DNA of 22,047 bases from an uncultured Geobacteraceae bacterium (GCA_937958075.1 CALFFB010000179.1:1-22047), one strand, 5' to 3'; numbered from the stretch's first letter, positions 7,033 to 15,688 are shown. Numbers and translations: made by a program. The notes: a model not told the origin generated them from the sequence alone.

Positions 7033-8088
7033 TTATTTCTCCGTCAACAGCCCCAGAAGGGTCGGGCCGATCTGTTCCAGGGAGACCAGACGTTCGGCGC
7101 CTCCCTTTTCATAAGCGACTTTAGGCATACCGAAGACTACGGAGGATGCCTCGTCCTGAGCGATACAGCGCGCTCCCGCCTGATGCATGGCCAGCATTCC
7201 CTCCGCACCGTCCTGCCCCATGCCGGTGAGCATGGCGCCGATGGCATTGGCCCCGACATGTTTGGCGACAGAGTGCATCATGACATCGACGGACGGACAG
7301 TGACCGCTGACCTTTTCCGGGCCACCGAGGCGGACATTGTAGAATCCACCCGAACGCACCACCTCAAATTGACAACCGCCGGGAGCGATGAGCACCAGGC
7401 CGGTACGGACGCGGTCTCCGTGTTCCGCCTCCTTGACCTGCATGGGGCACATCTGGTTCAGGCGATCGGCAAACATTTTGGTAAAGCCGGCGGGCATGTG
7501 CTGGACGATGACCGTGCCGGGGGTGCCCGCGGGAAACTTCTCAATGACCCGGCGGATGGCTTCCGTGCCGCCGGTGGAAGCGCCGATGGCGATGACCTTG
7601 TCGGTGGATTCCGCCAGGGCCGAGGCACCAGCCATGGACGATGACGATGGCGCCGGCTGACGCTTGCCCTTCCAGTGCGAGACATTGGCGGTCGCGGCGA
7701 TCTTGACCTTGGTCCGCAGTTCCGAGAGCATGGCGTTGAGCCCGGCGGCAACGTTGGTCGTCGGTTTGGCGACAAAATCGACGGCGCCCGCTTCCAGGGC
7801 CTCCATGGTGATCTGCTTGCCGCGCTGGGTCAGGGAACTGACCATGACCACCGGCAGGGGGTACTGGGGCATCAGTTTGCGCAGAAAGGCAACGCCGTCC
7901 ATACGCGGCATTTCCACATCGAGGGTCAGAACATCAGGTTCAAGTTCAATGATACGATCCCTGGCAATGTAGGGATCGGCGGCAGTGCCGACCACCTCAA
8001 TGCCGGGATCCAGAGAAAGCCCCTGACTGAGAATGTTTCTGACCAATGCTGAATCATCGACAATCAGCACCCGGACAACCCGTCCCAT
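7033..8088 (-). CDS. cheB: CheB protein-glutamate methylesterase
   Basis: This has an N-terminal receiver (D10/D11, phosphorylation site D57 in LDVEMPRMDG, lysine in AKPT) joined by a Ser/Ala-rich linker to a CheB_methylest domain. The catalytic triad is S171 in IGASTGG, H197 in VQHMPAG and D293 in GMGQDGAEG. It removes methyl groups from receptor glutamates after phosphorylation by CheA. I use the ATG at 8088 because AAAGGGG is then seven bases upstream; an ATG at 8094 would overlap the cheR stop as ATGA but places the binding site too close. Both read the same frame and differ by two residues. Confidence 0.95.
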   Translation of the reverse strand: MGRVVRVLIVDDSALVRNILSQGLSLDPGIEVVGTAADPYIARDRIIELEPDVLTLDVEMPRMDGVAFLRKLMPQYPLPVVMVSSLTQRGKQITMEALEAGAVDFVAKPTTNVAAGLNAMLSELRTKVKIAATANVSHWKGKRQPAPSSSSMAGASALAESTDKVIAIGASTGGTEAIRRVIEKFPAGTPGTVIVQHMPAGFTKMFADRLNQMCPMQVKEAEHGDRVRTGLVLIAPGGCQFEVVRSGGFYNVRLGGPEKVSGHCPSVDVMMHSVAKHVGANAIGAMLTGMGQDGAEGMLAMHQAGARCIAQDEASSVVFGMPKVAYEKGGAERLVSLEQIGPTLLGLLTEK

Positions 8089-8090
8089 GA

Positions 8091-8957
8091 TCATGCCCCT
8101 TTCTGGTAAAGAGCCGGCTTCACATACCGGTAGAGGGTCTGACTGCGCCCCAAGGTTTCAGAATGGCCGATAAACAGATACCCCCCTGCTTCCGTTGACT
8201 GGTGAAATCGCTGAACCAGGGCATCGCGGGTCGGTTGATCAAAATAGATCATGACGTTGCGGCAGAATATCATCTGAAACGGCTTCTTGAAAGGGAAGAC
8301 CGCGTTCATCAGATTGAAGCGCCGGAAGGTTGCTTCCCGTTTCACCTGATCAATCACCGCCATGCCGTCGGCGCCGGCAGCGGCAAAATATTTCCGGCGC
8401 AGATGCTCGGGCAGCTGCATCACCCGGTCCGTGGGGTAGGCCCCGCGACGGGCAATACTCAGGGCCCGATCGGAAATATCCGTCGCCAGGATGCCTGCAT
8501 CCCAGTTGACGTAATCCTTGCCGAGGTATTCCATCATCAGCATCAGCAGGGTATAGGGTTCTTCTCCGGTGGAGCAACCGGCACACCAGATGCGCAGATC
8601 CTTGCGCCGTTCCTGCTTGAGCCTGGTAATGACCGCCGGCAGGGCGGTCTGGTAAAAATAGTCGAAGTGATCCTTCTCCCGGTTGAAATAGGTGTGATTG
8701 GTTGACACCAGATCCACCAGCTCACCCAGGGAGGCCTCCGTTTTGTCGGCGGTCAGATATTCGTAATAGTCGGAAAAGGTCGACAGGTTCAGGTTGCGCA
8801 TCAGCTTCTGCAACCGGCCCACCAGCAACGAGCGTTTCTGGTCCGTCAGGTTGATGCCGAAACGCCGGTGGATCAGGTCCCGCAACTGGGTAAACTCCCG
8901 GTCGGAGATTGTCAGACCACCACTGCCGGCCAGGGTTTGAGGTTTTCCGTTGTTCAT
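8091..8957 (-). CDS. cheR: CheR chemotaxis protein methyltransferase
   Basis: A 288-residue CheR. It has the N-terminal helical domain (about 15-85), the STNHTYFNRE segment, the SAM-binding loop CAGCSTGEEPYT (about 125-136), ATDIS, and FCRNVMIYFD near the C terminus. It transfers methyl groups from S-adenosylmethionine to receptor glutamates and works against CheB. There is no TPR or other extra domain. It starts 12 bases after cheW and is followed directly by cheB, the usual methyltransferase/esterase pair. Confidence 0.95.
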   Translation of the reverse strand: MNNGKPQTLAGSGGLTISDREFTQLRDLIHRRFGINLTDQKRSLLVGRLQKLMRNLNLSTFSDYYEYLTADKTEASLGELVDLVSTNHTYFNREKDHFDYFYQTALPAVITRLKQERRKDLRIWCAGCSTGEEPYTLLMLMMEYLGKDYVNWDAGILATDISDRALSIARRGAYPTDRVMQLPEHLRRKYFAAAGADGMAVIDQVKREATFRRFNLMNAVFPFKKPFQMIFCRNVMIYFDQPTRDALVQRFHQSTEAGGYLFIGHSETLGRSQTLYRYVKPALYQKGA

Positions 8958-8969
8958 GCCGCTCCCGGT

Positions 8970-9473
8970 TTACATGTCTTCCAGGCTGTCGGCAAGGGCC
9001 TGCATTTCCTGACCGCTGAACAGCAGACGATGGACATCGAGGAGGATCTTCACCTGCTTGCCGATCTTACCCATCCCCTGGATATAGCTGCCGTCGATAT
9101 CCTTGTTGGTGCGAGGCGCCGGTTCCACCTGGCTTTCGGGGATGTCCGCCACCTCGCTGACCTCGTCGACGACCAGCCCGACTTCAGTGGTGTCGACATT
9201 GACGACAATGATACAGGTGCGATCATCATAGTCACGGGCGTCGAGTCCGAAACGGGCGCGAACATCCATCACCGGGATGACCTTGCCGCGCAGATTGATG
9301 ACGCCGCGAATGAATGACGGCATGTCAGGGACGTCGGTGATTTTCTGGATGCCGATTATCTCGATGACATAGCGGATTTCGATGCCGTAGTCTTCGCCGG
9401 CCAGATGAAAGGTCAGGTACTTGTCCTTCTGGGTGTCTTCGTTTTCGATGGTGGCCGTGGTATCGTCAATCAT
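8970..9473 (-). CDS. cheW: CheW adaptor protein
   Basis: A single CheW SH3-like domain of 167 residues after a short acidic N-terminal tail. Family segments include YLTFHLAGEDYGIEI, MPSFIRGVINLRG and VIPVMDVRARFG, followed by GLVVDEVSEV. It couples the receptor tip to CheA. Its ATG overlaps the cheA stop codon by four bases (ATGA, 9470-9473), which points to translational coupling and a controlled CheA:CheW ratio. Confidence 0.95.
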   Translation of the reverse strand: MIDDTTATIENEDTQKDKYLTFHLAGEDYGIEIRYVIEIIGIQKITDVPDMPSFIRGVINLRGKVIPVMDVRARFGLDARDYDDRTCIIVVNVDTTEVGLVVDEVSEVADIPESQVEPAPRTNKDIDGSYIQGMGKIGKQVKILLDVHRLLFSGQEMQALADSLEDM

Positions 9474-11863
9474 TTATGCTCCTCCTGTTTTTTTTCGACC
9501 GCTTGTGCCGGCTGGGTCTTGTCTTCAGCCGACTCAACCAGGGTGCCGACGTCTAGAATCAGGCAGACGCCGCCGTCACCTAAAATCGTGCAGCCGGAAA
9601 CCCCGGGCACATTGCCGATAAAGTCGGAAAGTCCTTTAATAACTGTTTGCTGCTGACCGAGAATCTCATCGATAAAGAGACAGAAACGGCTGTCCTGGTA
9701 TTCCAGGACGACCAGGATCCCGTCGGACAGCTTGCGCGAATCCGGCTGCTTGCCGAGAATATCGTGAAGACGGACAATGGGGAAGAAGTTCTCCCGCACC
9801 CGGGCCAGTTCCTTGCCGTCGGGGGTAATGGTGATCTGATCCGGTTCCGGCCGGTAGGCTTCCAGGATCGACAGGGTCGGCAGGATGCAGGTGGTCGAAC
9901 CGACCCGCACGATCATGCCGTCGATAATGGCCAGGGTCAGGGGAATACGCAGATTGATGATGGTGCCCTTGCCCAGGGTGCTGCTGACATCGATCTTGCC
10001 TTTGATCTTTTCCAGATTCCGCTTGACCACGTCCATGCCGACGCCGCGCCCGGAGATATCGGTGATCTGGGCGGCGGTGGAAAAGCCGGGAGCGAAGATC
10101 AGGTTGTTGATCTGCTTGTCGGTCAGATCGGAGCCATCCCCCTCGATCAGCCCCTTGCTGATAGCTTTTTCCAGAATCTTGTCCCGGTTCAGCCCGCGTC
10201 CGTCGTCCTCGATGGTCACCCAGACCTCGCCTTCCTCGTGGCGGGCGGACAGGCGGATGGTCCCTTTTTCATGCTTGCCGGCGGCGACCCGCTCTTCCGG
10301 TCCTTCCAGGCCGTGGTCGAGGGAGTTGCGCAGCAGGTGCACCAGGGGGTCGGTAATGGTTTCGATAACCGTCTTGTCGATTTCCGTCTCTTCGCCGATG
10401 AGCTGCAGATCGACTTTCTTGCCCGCCTTGACGGAAATATCATGCACCAGCCGGATCATCCTTCTGAACAGTCCGGAGACGGGAATCATGCGGATATTCA
10501 TGGCCATTTCCTGGAGCTCGCGCACCAGCTTGGACATGTGCTGCCCGGCCTTGTTGAAGTTTTCCAGTTGCAGCCCCTTCAGGTCGGGGTTGTGGATGAG
10601 CATGTTCTCGGCAATGACCAGCTCGCCGATGAGGTTGATCAGGCTGTCCAGCTTCCCCAGCTCGACCCGGATATCCTGACGTCTGGCCGGAGGCGCACTG
10701 GTCCGGGCCGGCGCCTTGGCGGCTTCCGTTTGTTTCTGCTTGGCTGCCTCCTGTTGGCGTTTCAGCGCCTTGTCGACCTGTTCGGCGGTGGCGCTGCCGC
10801 GCTCAACGAGAATTTCACCGACGGGTTTCTTCTTGTAGGATACGGCGGTCGAAATATCTTCGGGGCTGACCCCCTCTTCCGTCAGCAGATCGCCGATATA
10901 GGGGGTGAGCAGGGATTTCAGTTCGCTCAGGTGGTGGTCCAGTTCATCGACCGTCGGCGGCTTGCCTTCGGCAATATAGTTGACCGTCTGCTGCAGCTGG
11001 TCCAGGGCCGCCAGCAGGGTGTCCGTGGGATTGCTCACCGTCAGCTTTGACCCCGATTTGACCCGGTCGAGGACGTTTTCCATCTGATGGCTGAGCTGTT
11101 CGAGCTGCGAGTAGCCGAAGAAGCCGCAATTGCCCTTGAAGCTGTGAATATGGCGGAAGATATCGCCGATGGACTCAGGGTCCTCCGGACGCTCGCTCCA
11201 GGCCAGCAGCCCCTGCTCGGCGTGCTGCAGCAGCTCGTTGCCTTCCTGGACAAAGCTGTTGCGCATCTCCTCGGTGATTTCCATTTCCGGGAACAGGGGC
11301 TCGGTACCCAGAGCGGTACTGTCGGGGGTGACCGGCGCGGTCCTCGTCTGTGCTGCGGGCTCTTCAGGCTCGGCCTCTTGTGTGGTTTCTGCGGCCGGTT
11401 CGGGTGGGACGGACTCTTCTTCGGGTTGTTCCTGGCTGGCACCACTGGCGACCCCCTTGGCCTGTTCAATGGCCTGGTGCAGGTCTTCGGAAATAGCGTC
11501 AGCCGCGGCCACCATGGAATCGTCTGTGAAGTTGGTCTCGATCATTTCGAGACTCTCCTTGGCGAAATCACAGGCCGCGCAGAGCAGGGTGACATGTTCC
11601 GGGTGGAGGGCAATTTCCCCGTTGCGGATCAGGTCCAGCAGATTCTCGGCGGCGTGGGCAACCCGGGTTAAGTGGGTGAACTCGAGAAATCCGGCGCTGC
11701 CTTTCATCGAATGGAACAGCCGGAAAATTGCGTTCATGGTTTCAGGGTCACTGTTCTGGCCGAGCTCAATGATGGCAGGTTCAAGCTGCTCGATCATGTC
11801 ACGGCTTTCAGTGACAAATTCCTGAATAATTTCCATCTGGTCGTCGTCGATGTGCATGCTCAT
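9470..11863 (-). CDS. cheA: CheA chemotaxis histidine kinase with two HPt domains
   Basis: A 797-residue kinase. Domain order: HPt1 with H51 (FHSMKGS); an acidic Pro-rich linker; HPt2 with H240 (IHSFKGN); a short helical duplicated element at about 321-372 resembling the MshEN/GspE N-terminal motif; dimerisation domain from about 397; ATPase with N box LLRNSLDHG (511-518), G1 DDGRG and G2 GRGVGMD; and a CheW-like regulatory domain from about 645. It autophosphorylates and feeds CheY, CheB and probably the second receiver. AAGGA lies six bases before the ATG at 11863. Two intact HPt histidines are unusual for a classical CheA and suggest differing transfer to different receivers (inference). 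It heads the cheA-W-R-B-D run and has its own promoter upstream. Confidence 0.96.
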   Translation of the reverse strand: MSMHIDDDQMEIIQEFVTESRDMIEQLEPAIIELGQNSDPETMNAIFRLFHSMKGSAGFLEFTHLTRVAHAAENLLDLIRNGEIALHPEHVTLLCAACDFAKESLEMIETNFTDDSMVAAADAISEDLHQAIEQAKGVASGASQEQPEEESVPPEPAAETTQEAEPEEPAAQTRTAPVTPDSTALGTEPLFPEMEITEEMRNSFVQEGNELLQHAEQGLLAWSERPEDPESIGDIFRHIHSFKGNCGFFGYSQLEQLSHQMENVLDRVKSGSKLTVSNPTDTLLAALDQLQQTVNYIAEGKPPTVDELDHHLSELKSLLTPYIGDLLTEEGVSPEDISTAVSYKKKPVGEILVERGSATAEQVDKALKRQQEAAKQKQTEAAKAPARTSAPPARRQDIRVELGKLDSLINLIGELVIAENMLIHNPDLKGLQLENFNKAGQHMSKLVRELQEMAMNIRMIPVSGLFRRMIRLVHDISVKAGKKVDLQLIGEETEIDKTVIETITDPLVHLLRNSLDHGLEGPEERVAAGKHEKGTIRLSARHEEGEVWVTIEDDGRGLNRDKILEKAISKGLIEGDGSDLTDKQINNLIFAPGFSTAAQITDISGRGVGMDVVKRNLEKIKGKIDVSSTLGKGTIINLRIPLTLAIIDGMIVRVGSTTCILPTLSILEAYRPEPDQITITPDGKELARVRENFFPIVRLHDILGKQPDSRKLSDGILVVLEYQDSRFCLFIDEILGQQQTVIKGLSDFIGNVPGVSGCTILGDGGVCLILDVGTLVESAEDKTQPAQAVEKKQEEHK

Positions 11864-11880
11864 CGCAGGTCCTTAGGCAG

Positions 11881-11913
11881 AAAAAATTGCAGCAGCTACG
11901 GGGGGTGCCGTAG
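11881..11913 (-). promoter_or_regulatory. Hairpin and T tract in the cheA leader
   Basis: Reading leftward, CTACGG and CCGTAG (11908-11913 with 11896-11901) form a 6-bp stem around a C-rich 6-base loop. A run of six T follows after 9 more bases (11886 to 11881). It lies between the likely cheA promoter and the cheA start. The gap before the T run makes it a poor terminator; partial attenuation is possible but not shown. Confidence 0.35.
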
Positions 11914-11938
11914 GGCCAGATAAACAAAAATGGTGCTC

Positions 11939-11966
11939 ATTATACAAAGCAAATAGACAAACACAA
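11939..11966 (-). promoter_or_regulatory. Probable promoter of the cheA operon
   Basis: On the minus strand a perfect TATAAT (-10) occupies 11944-11939, with a weak -35 TTGTGT at 11966-11961 and a 16-base spacer. It sits in the 160-base gap between the chemoreceptor and cheA and would give a leader of about 70 bases. It implies that cheA and the genes after it can be transcribed independently of the receptor. Confidence 0.5.
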
Positions 11967-12023
11967 AGAGAATACGTGTCCGTGCACTTGTCGTAGCAGG
12001 GTTTCGTGCTGTCGCCCCGGCTG

Positions 12024-14216
12024 TCAGTGGGCAATGAAGCGCCCGTAACCGTCCCGGTCTTTCTGCTCAATATGCTTGACCAGCCAGTCTTTGAGGAACT
12101 TGAAGACATCCGCCGGTGGCAGGCGTTCTCCCGCCTTGATCTTGTCCGTGTAAACAGAAACCTGTTCGATAAAGTTTTTATGAACCCGGCAGTGAGCATC
12201 AAGATCAGGATAATTGTGTTTGCGCATGAGATTTTCTTCATCGCGGAAATGATTTACCGTGTAGTCCACCAGCTCGTCAACCACCGCTGAGACAACCATC
12301 CGGTCGCCGCCGTCTTTCATGCTCTCAAACAACTTGTTGATGAGATCGACCAGCTTGCGGTGCTGCTTGTCCATGGCGGGAATGCCGGTATTGTAGCGTT
12401 CGTTCCAGTGCAGGGCATTGTGGGTGAGCATGGGGGATCTGTCCGGCGCCTTGCCCCATCCCGGTCCGCCGACCGCCCCGGTCTGTTGCTCCTGACGGAC
12501 CCTTGGCGCGGCGCTGAAGGAGGAGGTGCTGCTTTTCAGGCGGAAACGGCCCAGCTGGTTGCGCAGCTCCGCCGCCTGGCTCGCCAGCTCTTCGCTGGTG
12601 GCGGCACTTTCCTCGGCGGTCGCCGTGTTCTGCTGGATGACCTTGTCGATCTGCTGCAGCCCCAGATTGATCTGGGACACACCCTGGGCCTGCTCGCTGC
12701 TGGCCGAGGCGATCTCGCTGACCAGATCGGAAACCTTGCCGATGGATTCGACGATCTCACCCAGGGCATCCGAGGTACGCTCGGCGATCTGGGTGCCGTT
12801 GCCGGCCTTGGCCACCGATCCTTCGATGAGCTCCGCTGTTTCCGAGGCCGCTTTGGCGCTGCGCGCGGCGAGGTTGCGCACCTCTTCGGCAACCACCGCA
12901 AAGCCCTTGCCGTGCTGCCCGGCACGGGCGGCTTCCACTGCGGCGTTTAGGGCCAGCAGGTTGGTCTGGAAGGCAATCTCGTCGATAACCTTGATAATTT
13001 TGGAGATGTTCTGGCTTGAGGTGTTGATCTCGCCCATGGCGTCGATCATTTCCCGCATGCGCTGGCTGCCGAGGTTGGCCGCATCGCGTGCCGACAAGGC
13101 CAGCTTGTTGGCCTGCTGGGCGTGATCGGCGCTGGTGTTGGTCTGGCTGCCGATCTGGTTCATGGAGCTGCTGATCTGTTCCACCGAGGCCGCCGACTGG
13201 GAGGCGCCGTCCGAGAGCAGCTGTGCCGACTCGCTGACATGGGCACTGCCGGCATCGATCTGGTCTCCGGCGGCCTGCAGGTCGGCGATCATCCGGTTGA
13301 GGTCTGCGCCGAGTTTCCTGATGGCGTTACGCAGGCTGTCGTTGGGGTCGTGGGGAACCACGTCAAAGGTCAGGTCGCCGCTGGCCAGTTTCTGGAGGGG
13401 ATCTACCACGTCGGCCTGCAGACTGTCGGCCAGCTGGTCCAGGGTACGGGCCGTTTCGCCCAGTTCGTCCCGGCGGGTCAGCTTCAGACGGGTGTTCAGG
13501 TGGCCGTGGCTGATATCGTTGAGGAGCCTTCTGACCTCAGCCAGGGGATTGACCACCATTTTGCGCAGCATCAGGGTCAGAATCAGCCAGGTCAGAATCA
13601 GGCAGACCAGTCCCATGATCAGGTTGGTGCTGATGTTCTTGCGATTACCCGCCGCCGCCAGCAGTTCCATGGCCGCTTTTTCCTCATTGAGTTTGTCGAG
13701 GCTGTAATCAACGTAGAGCACGCCAGACAGAGTGTTGACCTTATCGTCCGGATGACAGCCCATGCAGTCCGGTTCAAACATGTGGCCGTGGGCCATGAAG
13801 TAGCTGTTGCCTGACTCCCGCTCGAAGGTGACATTCTGGTTGACGTCGGTAATGGTGATCAGGGGCTGCCTGCTGCCGAGCTTGTCATCGCGGCTGCTGT
13901 AGACGGTCACCCCTTTGGGGTTGGTCAGGCCGACCTCAATGACACCGGGTACCTCGCCCAGGCCCCGGATCAGGTCATCAAAGACATCCATCTCACCCCG
14001 TTCCAGCGAGCCCTTGGTGCCGATTTCCAGGCTGGTGAACACGTTCCGTGCCTGATCGATGATACTGTCATGCAGGGCCGACATGGATTCGGATTCCTGG
14101 GCGCGCATCAGGTTGCGGGTCTGCATGGCGGTGATGGTAAAGCTGATACCGAGGACAACCAGCAGAATCAGGATCAGGGCACCACTGACTCTGGCTTGAA
14201 TGCTGTTGAATTTCAT
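12024..14216 (-). CDS. Chemoreceptor with periplasmic c-heme motif and C-terminal hemerythrin domain
   Basis: A 730-residue methyl-accepting chemotaxis protein. It has a transmembrane helix at about 11-31, a periplasmic sensor of about 165 residues containing CMGCH (151-155, a CxxCH covalent heme site), a second membrane helix at about 196-217, and HAMP (218-270) plus a second HAMP-like segment to about 315. The MCP signalling domain has its tip in IDEIAFQTNLLALNAAVEAA (411-430). After a Ser/Gln/Gly linker, residues about 600-728 form a bacteriohemerythrin domain with the complete diiron ligand set H619, H656, E660, H675, H679, H715 and D720. Heme c receptors of this kind are known in Geobacter and sense redox; MCP-hemerythrin receptors such as DcrH sense oxygen. 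This protein has both. It begins the leftward cluster and lies 160 bases before cheA. Confidence 0.93.
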   Translation of the reverse strand: MKFNSIQARVSGALILILLVVLGISFTITAMQTRNLMRAQESESMSALHDSIIDQARNVFTSLEIGTKGSLERGEMDVFDDLIRGLGEVPGVIEVGLTNPKGVTVYSSRDDKLGSRQPLITITDVNQNVTFERESGNSYFMAHGHMFEPDCMGCHPDDKVNTLSGVLYVDYSLDKLNEEKAAMELLAAAGNRKNISTNLIMGLVCLILTWLILTLMLRKMVVNPLAEVRRLLNDISHGHLNTRLKLTRRDELGETARTLDQLADSLQADVVDPLQKLASGDLTFDVVPHDPNDSLRNAIRKLGADLNRMIADLQAAGDQIDAGSAHVSESAQLLSDGASQSAASVEQISSSMNQIGSQTNTSADHAQQANKLALSARDAANLGSQRMREMIDAMGEINTSSQNISKIIKVIDEIAFQTNLLALNAAVEAARAGQHGKGFAVVAEEVRNLAARSAKAASETAELIEGSVAKAGNGTQIAERTSDALGEIVESIGKVSDLVSEIASASSEQAQGVSQINLGLQQIDKVIQQNTATAEESAATSEELASQAAELRNQLGRFRLKSSTSSFSAAPRVRQEQQTGAVGGPGWGKAPDRSPMLTHNALHWNERYNTGIPAMDKQHRKLVDLINKLFESMKDGGDRMVVSAVVDELVDYTVNHFRDEENLMRKHNYPDLDAHCRVHKNFIEQVSVYTDKIKAGERLPPADVFKFLKDWLVKHIEQKDRDGYGRFIAH

Positions 14217-14275
14217 GACAACCCTCTTTGATGGATAAGGACGGGGACAGGCAGACTAAATTAGCAGTGTTTCAT

Positions 14276-14303
14276 GGCGGCGATACTAGCAGACTATACC
14301 GCC
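14276..14303. promoter_or_regulatory. Imperfect dyad upstream of the chemoreceptor
   Basis: GGCGG at 14276-14280 and CCGCC at 14299-14303 flank an imperfect dyad centred near 14290. The octamer GCAGACTA in its interior (14289-14296) also occurs at 14251-14258. It lies 60-87 bases before the receptor ATG and could be an operator. This is a weak call from symmetry alone. Confidence 0.25.
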
Positions 14304-14359
14304 GGGAACAACAGGAAAGATAGGGGCATAGAACCGGATTTTTCAGCAGTTAAGAGGAA

Positions 14360-14389
14360 ATAATCAGAGAAAAAAAGCTTTTGTGTCAA
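14360..14389 (-). promoter_or_regulatory. Possible promoter of the chemoreceptor gene
   Basis: The minus strand carries a perfect TTGACA (14389-14384) and GATTAT (14365-14360, 4 of 6) with an 18-base spacer. It would give a leader of about 140 bases containing the dyad at 14276-14303. A TATAGT closer to the gene lacks a -35 partner. Confidence 0.4.
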
Positions 14390-14430
14390 AAATCAGAACG
14401 CTGTTTTGCAAGGTTCTTGAGTGCTCTGAT
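14387..14430 (-). terminator. Weak terminator after pcnB
   Basis: Five bases after the pcnB stop, ATCAGAGC (14430-14423) can pair with GTTCTGAT (14399-14392; one G-T pair), and a short T run follows directly. The loop of 23 bases is long, so the signal is weak. Confidence 0.35.
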
Positions 14431-14434
14431 CGGT

Positions 14435-15688
14435 TCAGGACGGAGGGACGATTTTTCGTGTGCCGGGGCGCTTTTTGCGCCGCCGCCTTTTTTTCCTGAC
14501 CGGGGGTTTTCCCGGGCCGGCTGTTGTGCTGATAGCCGACTGCCAAGCCTCGACCAGGGGCTGTATTTCCGGTCGCACCCGGGCCCAGAGGGTAAAGAGT
14601 TCAAGGATGTCCGGCAGCAGGGGGTGGTTCAGAAATTTCTGCTCGCCGCGGCGCCCCCGGCCGCGGGACATGCGCCAACAGCCGAGGAGCAGATCGCGGG
14701 CCCGGCTGCGGATACCGGCGGCAATGCTGAAATAGTGACAATGGGGGGTGAGGATCTGGTTGGCCGCGTGCAGGGCGGTGGCGATGCTCGTCTCCTTGTG
14801 GGGCGGACAGCTGTCCATGAACAGGCGCAGGTACAGGGCGGCTAATACCAGGCTTTCATCGATGGGCCGGCCGCTGCGGGTGGCAGCGTCCACCTGGCGC
14901 AGCAGGGCGATGCCTTCATCGGTGCCCGGATAACCGGCAAGCAGGTGGGGCAGCATGCCCAGCTCCCGGCATTGATGCAGCACCGGTGCCGCCACGCCGT
15001 AGCGGAACAGGGCCATGACCTCTTCGCGCACCCGGGCCGGAGCGGCGGTGACGAGAAGTTGCCGGTGCCGGTCAATGGCCGGAAAGATGTCGTCGGAAAG
15101 GGTAAAGTCGAGGCGCGCGGCGAACTCCAGGGCGCGCAGCATGCGCACGGGATCTTCGACAAAACGAATCTGCGGATCTCCGATACAGCGGATGACCCGG
15201 CGCTTGAGGTCATCAAGCCCGCCCACGTGGTCGATGACGGAAAAATCGGCAATGTTGTAAAACAGAGCGTTGACGGTAAAGTCACGGCGATGGGCGTCCT
15301 CTTCCGGAGTGCCGAAGAGGTTCTGGACGAAATGAAAATGCTCGTCCGGATCCTCGGGCAATTCACTTTCTTCGGGTTCACGGCGAAAGGTGGCGACTTC
15401 CACCAGCTTGCCGCCGGCAAAGCGGATATGCGCCAGCCGAAACCGCCGTCCCACCAGAAAACAGTTGCGAAACAGGCGCTTGACCTGGTTCGGCGTGGCA
15501 TCGGTGCCGACATCGAAATCCTTGGGCGTACGGCCCAGCAGCAGATCACGGATACTGCCGCCTACCAGGTAGGCCTTGTAGCCATGGCGGTGGAGGCGGT
15601 AGAGCACCTTCAGGCAATCCGGGTCGATCTGCTTGCGCGAAATATTGTGCTCACTACGGGGAAGGATGTATGGTTGGCCGGTTGTCAT
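14435..15688 (-). CDS. pcnB: Poly(A) polymerase I (PcnB-type nucleotidyltransferase)
   Basis: A 417-residue class II nucleotidyltransferase. It has LVGGSIRDLLLGR (41-53), the metal-binding DFD (57-59) in PKDFDVGTDATP, NCFLVGRRFRLAHIRF, RRDFTVNALFYNI, and IRFVEDPVRMLRALEFAA. The C terminus ends in a very basic tail (RKKRRRRKKR), which is characteristic of bacterial poly(A) polymerase rather than a CCA-adding enzyme. It adds poly(A) to RNA 3' ends and promotes decay. The frame also opens at a GTG (15703), but the ATG at 15688 seems better because neither has a clear ribosome binding site and the family does not need the extra five residues. It is divergent from miaA. CCA-adding activity cannot be excluded by eye. 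Confidence 0.88.
   Translation of the reverse strand: MTTGQPYILPRSEHNISRKQIDPDCLKVLYRLHRHGYKAYLVGGSIRDLLLGRTPKDFDVGTDATPNQVKRLFRNCFLVGRRFRLAHIRFAGGKLVEVATFRREPEESELPEDPDEHFHFVQNLFGTPEEDAHRRDFTVNALFYNIADFSVIDHVGGLDDLKRRVIRCIGDPQIRFVEDPVRMLRALEFAARLDFTLSDDIFPAIDRHRQLLVTAAPARVREEVMALFRYGVAAPVLHQCRELGMLPHLLAGYPGTDEGIALLRQVDAATRSGRPIDESLVLAALYLRLFMDSCPPHKETSIATALHAANQILTPHCHYFSIAAGIRSRARDLLLGCWRMSRGRGRRGEQKFLNHPLLPDILELFTLWARVRPEIQPLVEAWQSAISTTAGPGKPPVRKKRRRRKKRPGTRKIVPPS

Noticed and set aside
9647..11050. Long open frame (467 codons) on the plus strand
   Set aside because: It lies wholly antisense to cheA; its product is Asp/Gln/Gly-rich with no recognisable domain, as expected for the reverse of a GC-rich gene.
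12360..13814. Several open frames on the plus strand opposite the chemoreceptor
   Set aside because: They mirror the codon pattern of the receptor gene, have no ribosome binding sites and show no family motif.
14291..14300. TATAGT as the -10 of the chemoreceptor promoter
   Set aside because: No acceptable -35 lies 15-19 bases upstream on the minus strand.
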